Shown: positions 59,027-64,000 of the stretch, one piece after another
How positions within the stretch are numbered: the first letter of the stretch is position 1
Layout of the letters: every line of letters begins with the position of its first letter
From: Pelagibacterium halotolerans B2
Lineage (GTDB): Bacteria > Pseudomonadota > Alphaproteobacteria > Rhizobiales > Devosiaceae
Reading direction: 5' to 3'
Length of the DNA: 64,000 bases
Assembly (NCBI RefSeq): GCF_000230555.1
Contig: NC_016078.1
Coordinates: 186,001 to 250,000 of the forward strand
Program-made: the position numbers and the translations under genes
The notes under the pieces: model-generated
Seen by the model: only the letters and a program-made list of their open reading frames with translations
Databases searched by the model: none
Told to the model about the DNA's origin: nothing

Positions 59027-60232
59027 CTAAACCGCCTCCAGCGCCGCCGCGATGCCCTGGCCCACGCCGATACACATGGTCACCAGCGCGCGCTTCTTGC
59101 CCGAAAGGCTCAGCTCCAGCGCCGCCGTCCCGGCAATCCGCGCGCCCGACATGCCCAGCGGATGCCCCAGAGCAATCGCCCCGCCATTGGGGTTCACAAA
59201 GTCCGCGTCCTCGGCAATCCCGAGCCCGCGCAACACCGCAATCCCCTGGCTGGCAAACGCCTCGTTGAGTTCGACGAGGTCGAAATCCTCAGCGCCCAGC
59301 CCCAGCCGCGCCATCAGCTTTTGCGAAGCGGGCAGGGGGCCGATGCCCATGACGCGGGGCGGAACCCCGGCCGTCGCGCCGCCCACGATCCGCGCGATCG
59401 GCGTCAGCCCATATTTTTTCACCGCTTCTTCAGACGCGATGATCAGCGCCGCCGCCCCGTCATTGACACCCGATGCGTTGCCCGCCGTCACCGTGCCGCC
59501 CTCTTTCTTGAACGGCGTTGGCAGCTTGGCCAGCGTTTCCAGCGTCGTGGCGCGCGGATGCTCGTCGGTGTCCACGACAACCGGATCGCCCTTGCGCTGA
59601 GGAATGGTCACCGCAACGATTTCTTTCGCCAGCCGCCCGTTCTCCTGCGCGGCAGCCGCCTTGTTCTGGCTGCGCACTGCAAAGGCGTCCTGATCCTCTC
59701 GCGAAATCTTGTAGTCCTCGGCCACGTTCTCGCCGGTCTCGGGCATGGAATCCACGCCATATTGCGCCTTCATCGCCGGATTGACGAAGCGCCAGCCGAT
59801 CGTCGTGTCGTAAATCTCCGCATTGCGCGAAAACGCAGTCTCGGCCTTGGGCATGACGAACGGTGCCCGGCTCATCGATTCCGTGCCGCCGGCGATCATC
59901 AAATCCGCTTCGCCCGCCTTGATGGCCCGCGCCGCCGTCAGCACCGCATCGAGCCCCGATCCGCACAACCGGTTGATGGTCGTGCCGGTCACTGTCACCG
60001 GCAGCCCGGCCAGCAGCAGGCTCATGCGCGCCACGTTGCGGTTGTCTTCGCCCGCCTGGTTGGCATTGCCGAAGATCACGTCCTCGACAGCCTCGAAATC
60101 GACCGACGGGTTGCGCTCGACCAGCGTTTTGAGCACCAGCGCCCCCAGATCGTCGGGCCGCACTTTGCTGAGCGCCCCGCCGAACCGCCCGATGGGCGTG
60201 CGGATATAATCGCAGATAAAAGCCTCAGCCAT
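59027..60232 (-). CDS. pcaF: 3-oxoadipyl-CoA thiolase
   Basis: A 401-residue thiolase with the nucleophilic C90 in NRLCGSGLDA, the His in GHPLGMSGARI and the second Cys in TMCIGVGQG. The opening FICDYIRTPIGRFGGALS and the linkage to pcaIJ identify beta-ketoadipyl-CoA thiolase, which makes succinyl-CoA and acetyl-CoA. It is last in the pcaI-pcaJ-pcaF operon, one base after pcaJ. The ATG at 60232 is chosen by alignment to the family. Confidence 0.93.
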   Translation of the reverse strand: MAEAFICDYIRTPIGRFGGALSKVRPDDLGALVLKTLVERNPSVDFEAVEDVIFGNANQAGEDNRNVARMSLLLAGLPVTVTGTTINRLCGSGLDAVLTAARAIKAGEADLMIAGGTESMSRAPFVMPKAETAFSRNAEIYDTTIGWRFVNPAMKAQYGVDSMPETGENVAEDYKISREDQDAFAVRSQNKAAAAQENGRLAKEIVAVTIPQRKGDPVVVDTDEHPRATTLETLAKLPTPFKKEGGTVTAGNASGVNDGAAALIIASEEAVKKYGLTPIARIVGGATAGVPPRVMGIGPLPASQKLMARLGLGAEDFDLVELNEAFASQGIAVLRGLGIAEDADFVNPNGGAIALGHPLGMSGARIAGTAALELSLSGKKRALVTMCIGVGQGIAAALEAV

Positions 60233-60233
60233 T

Positions 60234-61013
60234 TTACGCTGCCTTTCCGCCCGCATGGGCGCGCTTGGTGCGTTCGTTGAGATCGCGCAGGGTCGAAAGC
60301 TCGATCTCGCTCGGGGCAGGGGTCACTTCGAGATCGTCGGCGAATTTCACCGTCCAGCCGCAGGTCTCCTGCACCATTTCGCGGGTCACCCCCTCGTGCA
60401 GCGAAACCACTGTGAATTCCTTGGTCACCGGGTCGGGCTTCCAGATCGCCAGATCGGTGATCAGCAGCGTCGGCCCCTTGGTCGTAATCCCCAGCCGCTG
60501 GCGGTGATCGCCGCCCTCGCCGTGACCGAAGGAAGTGAAAAAGTCGATCTTTTCCACCATCGAGCGCGTCGCCTGCTTGAGCGTGATGTAAATCTCGCCG
60601 CACGAGGTCGCGATTTCCGGCGCCCCGCCGCCACCCGGCAGGCGCACCTTGGGGTGGTGGTAATCGCCGATTACCGTGGTGTTGATATTACCGAACTTGT
60701 CGATCTGCGCCGCGCCCAAAAACCCGACGGTAATCTTGCCGCCCTGCAGCCAGTAGCGAAACATTTCCGGCACTGCGACGGTCGAAACCGCCGTTTCGCA
60801 CAATTCGCCATCGCCGATCGAAAGCGGCAGAACGTCGGGCGCCGTGCCGATGGTTCCGCTCTCATAGATCAGCGTGATATCGGGCGCATGGGTCAGCCGC
60901 GCCACGTTGCACGCCGCAGACGGCGCGCCGATGCCCACGAAACAGACGTCTTTGGAAGACAGCGCCCGCGATGCGGCAATTGTCATCATTTCGGTTGGGG
61001 TAACATCGCTCAT
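60234..61013 (-). CDS. pcaJ: 3-oxoadipate CoA-transferase subunit B
   Basis: A 259-residue CoA-transferase beta subunit with the catalytic Glu (E51) in YESGTIG, and GFLGAAQIDKFGNINTTVIG and LPGGGGAPEIATSCGEI. With PcaI it moves CoA from succinyl-CoA to beta-ketoadipate. It lies two bases from pcaI and one from pcaF. Related transferases act on glutaconate, but pcaF fixes the pathway. Confidence 0.9.
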   Translation of the reverse strand: MSDVTPTEMMTIAASRALSSKDVCFVGIGAPSAACNVARLTHAPDITLIYESGTIGTAPDVLPLSIGDGELCETAVSTVAVPEMFRYWLQGGKITVGFLGAAQIDKFGNINTTVIGDYHHPKVRLPGGGGAPEIATSCGEIYITLKQATRSMVEKIDFFTSFGHGEGGDHRQRLGITTKGPTLLITDLAIWKPDPVTKEFTVVSLHEGVTREMVQETCGWTVKFADDLEVTPAPSEIELSTLRDLNERTKRAHAGGKAA

Positions 61014-61015
61014 GG

Positions 61016-61861
61016 TCAAAGCCCCTTCACACGTTCGGCGAACGCTTCCGGCGTCGCGTTCAAGACATTCTCGTCCATCCATTTGGCAAACAATTCGCGG
61101 TCGGCTGAAATCTCGTTCCAGGCCAGATAGGCCGCATTGTCGCGCGCGTAATAGCCATGGGTGTAGGAGGGGTGCGCCCCGCCCTTGACCTTGGCGATCG
61201 CCGTCACCGTCCAGTGCGGCAGGATAGTGAGGTTGGGGTGCATGCCGGCAAAATCGGGCACGATCTCTTCGACAGTCACCACGACCTTTTTCGCCGCCAG
61301 CGCCACTTCCTTTTGCACCCCGACAATGCCTTCGATCAGAACGTCGCCCTTTTCATTGGCCTTCTGGGCATGGATGAAGGCAACGTCCGGGTTGTGTGCC
61401 GGCACCGTCGCCAATTCTTCTCCCGTATAGGGGCAGGTGATCGATTTGATGTCGGGATTGACCTTGGGCAGGTCGGCGCCCTTGTAGCCGCGGAATACGG
61501 CGCAGGGCAGGCCCGCGGCGCCCGCGGCATAGGCGTTCGCCATGGCCGCATGCGAATGCTCGACGGTCTCTATAGCGCGCGGATACTGGTTCTCGATGGC
61601 GTCACGCATGCGGCGCAACAGGCCCACGCCCGGATTGCCCGCATAGGAAAAGATCACCTTTTTCGCCATGCCCATGCCGATCATCTGGTCGTAGATGATG
61701 TCGGGCGTCATGCGGATAAGGGTCAGGTCCTTGAACCCCTGCCGGATCGCTTCATGGCCCGCCGCATGCGGGATCAGATGCGTAAACCCTTCAAAAGCGA
61801 CGGTATCGCCATCCCTAAGGTTCTCGCGCACCGCCTGCTCGAGCGGCATGATTTTGCTCAT
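61016..61861 (-). CDS. pcaI: 3-oxoadipate CoA-transferase subunit A
   Basis: A 281-residue CoA-transferase alpha subunit: DGDTVAFEGFTHLIPHAAGHEAIRQGFKDLTLIRMTPDI, FSYAGNPGVGLLRRMRDAIE and KKVVVTVEEIV. It is the first gene of the minus-strand operon and is divergent from the LysR gene, the usual layout for PcaQ control. The upstream 113-base spacer holds two ATAACC half-sites. Confidence 0.9.
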   Translation of the reverse strand: MSKIMPLEQAVRENLRDGDTVAFEGFTHLIPHAAGHEAIRQGFKDLTLIRMTPDIIYDQMIGMGMAKKVIFSYAGNPGVGLLRRMRDAIENQYPRAIETVEHSHAAMANAYAAGAAGLPCAVFRGYKGADLPKVNPDIKSITCPYTGEELATVPAHNPDVAFIHAQKANEKGDVLIEGIVGVQKEVALAAKKVVVTVEEIVPDFAGMHPNLTILPHWTVTAIAKVKGGAHPSYTHGYYARDNAAYLAWNEISADRELFAKWMDENVLNATPEAFAERVKGL

Positions 61862-61887
61862 TGGTCTCCACCCCGGAAAACAGTTCT

Positions 61888-61957
61888 ATAACCGATAGCG
61901 TAATAAACACTGGCCGAGCGTTGCCGTAAAATGATAAATAAGGGGAAATATATAACC
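61888..61957. promoter_or_regulatory. Candidate PcaQ half-sites in the pcaI/regulator spacer
   Basis: Two ATAACC sequences lie at 61888-61893 and 61952-61957 in the divergent spacer. As I recall, PcaQ of rhizobia binds ATAACC-N4-GGTTA; the first site has partial match in its second half (GCGTA), the second little. They are candidates only. Confidence 0.35.
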
Positions 61958-61974
61958 ATATAGAATGTATCGGT

Positions 61975-62892
61975 GTGCCGAACCTCGACCCCCGCATAAA
62001 GCTCCGCCATCTTTCCTGCTTTGTCGAAACCGACAGGCATGGCGGCGTTGTGCCCGCCGCCGAGGCGTTGGGGCTGTCCCAGCCCGCCATTTCCAAATCG
62101 CTGGCCGAACTCGAAGACATTCTTGGCGTTGCCCTGTTCGATCGCTCCCGCCGCAAGCTGGCGCTCACCGAATACGGTGCCCAGTTCCTGCGCTATGCCA
62201 ATGCCGCCATCGCGGCGCTTCGCCAGGGTGTTGAATCCGTGTCGCTCGCCAGCCATGCCGATGCCGTGGTGCGGCTCGGCGCGCTGCCCACCGTGGAGGT
62301 CGAAGTCGTGCCGCGCGCCGTGGCGCGTTTTGCCATGGGCCCGCTCGCCGCCCGCCTGCATGTGGAAAGCGGCCCCAGCCCGCACCTTCTGGGCCTGCTG
62401 CGCGCCGGCGCCATCGATCTTGTCGTTGGCCGCATGCCCGCGCCCGATGTCATGGCCGGGCTCAGTTTCGAGCATCTTTATTCCGAACCGCTGGTTCTCG
62501 CCGTCCGCCCCGACCACCCGCTGCTTGAAGAGCCCGAACCCTCCTTGCGCATGGTCGAACCGTTCCCCGCGCTCGTCCCGCCGCGCGGCGCCATCATCCG
62601 CCAGACCGTCGAAACAGTGCTCCTCGCCGCCGGGATCACCCACCTGCCGCGCGAGATCGAAACGGTGTCGAACTCGTTTGGCCGCGCCTATGCGCTTTTG
62701 AGCGATGCCGTATGGTTCATCTCCCGCTCGGTGGTCGCCGCCGACCTGCAGAGCGGCGCGCTGGCCGCTCTCGATGTCGATATGTCCGCCAGCTACGGCG
62801 CCATCGGCATCACCACCCGCGCCGGCGCCGAACTCGACCTGCCCACAGCCGCCTTCATTGCCGCAGTCCGCGAGGTGGTCAGCCGACGATAA
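61975..62892 (+). CDS. pcaQ: LysR-family regulator, PcaQ-like
   Basis: A 305-residue LysR regulator. The N-terminal helix-turn-helix is typical (IKLRHLSCFVETDRHGGVVPAAEALGLSQPAISKSLAELEDILGVALFDR); the C-terminal ligand domain has VVRLGALPTVEVEVVPRAVARF and AGAIDLVVGRMPAPD. The order and opening (DPRIKLRHL) resemble PcaQ, the activator of protocatechuate genes that responds to beta-carboxy-muconate intermediates. It is divergent from pcaIJF. The start is GTG at 61975 with a poor ribosome site. Confidence 0.83.
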   Translation: MPNLDPRIKLRHLSCFVETDRHGGVVPAAEALGLSQPAISKSLAELEDILGVALFDRSRRKLALTEYGAQFLRYANAAIAALRQGVESVSLASHADAVVRLGALPTVEVEVVPRAVARFAMGPLAARLHVESGPSPHLLGLLRAGAIDLVVGRMPAPDVMAGLSFEHLYSEPLVLAVRPDHPLLEEPEPSLRMVEPFPALVPPRGAIIRQTVETVLLAAGITHLPREIETVSNSFGRAYALLSDAVWFISRSVVAADLQSGALAALDVDMSASYGAIGITTRAGAELDLPTAAFIAAVREVVSRR

Positions 62893-62894
62893 GA

Positions 62895-63311
62895 CTATTT
62901 GGCAAACACGCCGGCGAAGTCTGCAAAGCCTTTGACCTCGATCGGATTGCCCGATGGGTCGGTAAAAAACATCGTCCGCTGTTCGCCCGGTTCGCCCTCG
63001 AACCGCACAACCGGTGGAATGTCGAACGCTATCCCGGCGTCCTCGAGGCGCGTGGCCAGCGCTTTCCAGTCATCGAGCGGCAGGACCACGCCCAGATGCG
63101 GCATCATCACCATGTGATCGCCCACCTTGCCGGTGCGGGTCGTTTTGAACGGGTCGCCCAGATGCAGGGAGATCTGATGCCCGAAAAAATCGAAATCGAC
63201 CCAGGTTTCGGTTGAGCGCCCTTCGGCGCATCCCAGCACCCCGCCGTAAAATCGCCGCGCCGCATCCAGGTCGGTCACGTGATAGGCCAGGTGAAAAACC
63301 GATTGAGCCAT
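62895..63311 (-). CDS. VOC-family (glyoxalase/dioxygenase-like) protein
   Basis: A 138-residue vicinal-oxygen-chelate protein with two beta-alpha-beta-beta-beta halves: FHLAYHVTDLDAARRFYGGVLGC and the closing RTMFFTDPSGNPIEVKGF. Conserved His and Glu positions suggest a metal site. It could be a glyoxalase, isomerase or ring-cleavage-like enzyme; the substrate is unknown. It is convergent with the LysR gene (two-base gap). Confidence 0.87.
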   Translation of the reverse strand: MAQSVFHLAYHVTDLDAARRFYGGVLGCAEGRSTETWVDFDFFGHQISLHLGDPFKTTRTGKVGDHMVMMPHLGVVLPLDDWKALATRLEDAGIAFDIPPVVRFEGEPGEQRTMFFTDPSGNPIEVKGFADFAGVFAK

Positions 63312-63335
63312 TATGCTCCCCCCTCTTCTTGAAAA

Positions 63336-63935
63336 TCAGCCCCGCACCGCGTTGCGCGGCGAGGTCTGGCTCTGCCGGGCCCGCCGCCGCTCCAGCCGTG
63401 CCTTGCGCGCGCGCTGGAACCCGCTCACCAGCCCGCGCACGATGACGTAAAAAAACACCCAGCAGAAAATGGCCACCGGCAGGGCGCCTATCATCATGGT
63501 CTGGAACAGCGGCAGGATGGCGCCCAGGTCGAGCGAGAAAAATCCGCCTGAAAGCGCCGTGGTGTCGGAATGGCGCATCACCGCCGCCGGGTCGTCGGGA
63601 AACAGTGCGGCGCGGATCGTCGAGCCGAACTGGAACGAGAGCGAGAAAAACAGCGGAAAGGTGATGGGATTGCCCCACGCCGTGCCGATCGCTGCTGCCA
63701 GCATGTTACCCCGCGTCACGAATGCAAGCACGAACCCCAGGAAAAAATGCAGTCCGATCAGCGGAAACACCGACACGGCAGCGCCCGAGGCGACGCCCGC
63801 CGCAATGGCGTGCGGGCTTGCCGTCAGCCGCAATACGCGCTTTTGCAGATAGGTGAAATAGCGCCTGATCCCCATCCGGGGCCAGACGGCATTCCGCATC
63901 CGCGAGCGCCAGTCTTTCTTGCGCCTGTTGTCCAT
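63336..63935 (-). CDS. DUF2062 membrane protein
   Basis: A 199-residue membrane protein with about three hydrophobic segments and the DUF2062 motifs SPHAIAAGVASGAAVSVFPLIGLHFFLGFVLAF and GTAWGNPITFPLFF. The ends are strongly basic (MDNRRKKDWRSRMR; RARKARLERRRARQ). The family is common in proteobacteria and has no established function. It lies 24 bases upstream of the VOC gene on the same strand. Confidence 0.9.
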   Translation of the reverse strand: MDNRRKKDWRSRMRNAVWPRMGIRRYFTYLQKRVLRLTASPHAIAAGVASGAAVSVFPLIGLHFFLGFVLAFVTRGNMLAAAIGTAWGNPITFPLFFSLSFQFGSTIRAALFPDDPAAVMRHSDTTALSGGFFSLDLGAILPLFQTMMIGALPVAIFCWVFFYVIVRGLVSGFQRARKARLERRRARQSQTSPRNAVRG

Positions 63936-64000
63936 TAACGCCGATTGTCCTTCATATCGGGAACAAAGGGTAACCCTGAATGGGGTGCCACGGCCAGACA

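Noticed and set aside
1-64000. rRNA, tRNA, prophage or insertion sequence genes
   Set aside because: None were recognised on either strand; repeats found are short palindromes without transposase genes.

Overview
The window is high-GC DNA (mostly GC-ending codons) from a heterotrophic alphaproteobacterium. The gene families (ChvE-GguAB, PcaQ-type LysR, ectoine genes, several TRAP transporters), the acidic periplasmic proteins and the palindromic intergenic repeats suggest Hyphomicrobiales, most likely a salt-tolerant Devosiaceae member such as Pelagibacterium or Devosia. The taxon is inferred, not proven. No rRNA, tRNA, CRISPR array, insertion sequence or prophage was recognised.

Layout. (1) 1-5.2 kb: the end of aroE, a GntR repressor, a DctPQM TRAP transporter, aroQ and an HbpS/GlcG-like gene, which looks like a quinate/shikimate uptake and dehydration unit. 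(2) 5.6-10.1 kb: secreted ThuA-domain protein, cytochrome c, a divergent PQQ dehydrogenase, a MoxJ-like binding protein and a SmtB-type ArsR regulator. (3) 10.1-13 kb: Lrp, RecQ and MarR genes. (4) 13.2-27.7 kb: a second TRAP transporter and a near-complete D-galactose/L-arabinose oxidative pathway: ChvE-GguAB uptake, sugar 1-dehydrogenase, lactonase, aldonate dehydratase, 2-keto-3-deoxygalactonate kinase and aldolase, GguC and a DgoR-like regulator.

(5) 27.9-34.0 kb: the most unusual part. Two F420-type LLM oxidoreductases flank cofE (F420-0:L-glutamate ligase) and a complete FecCD-type ABC transporter. The arrangement matches the proposed F420-0 uptake cassette described from Actinobacteria that lack de novo F420 synthesis. 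No F420 core biosynthesis gene (cofC, cofD, cofG/H or fbiC) is in the window. Both LLM genes carry the same 24-bp element with a partial inverted repeat in front of them. I read this as an F420-0 salvage island in an alphaproteobacterium.

(6) 34.3-47.8 kb: ectoine/hydroxyectoine use: divergent eutB-eutC-doeA-deacetylase and ehuBCDA-doeX operons, then doeC and doeD. A ParDE toxin-antitoxin pair and an aldo/keto reductase sit inside the cluster. The deacetylase is of the ArgE (M20) type rather than the usual DoeB type.

(7) 48-58.5 kb: two cold-shock genes with matching 5' leaders, two oxidoreductases, DUF1697, a Tat-exported PhoX phosphatase with a candidate Pho box, a lactonase, an orphan DctP closely related to the first one, D-lactate dehydrogenase and small proteins. 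(8) 59-64 kb: pcaF-pcaJ-pcaI with a divergent PcaQ-like regulator (end of the beta-ketoadipate pathway, which could receive carbon from quinate/shikimate), a VOC protein and a DUF2062 membrane protein. Several families of palindromic repeats lie between genes, and some copies are paired or structurally conserved.
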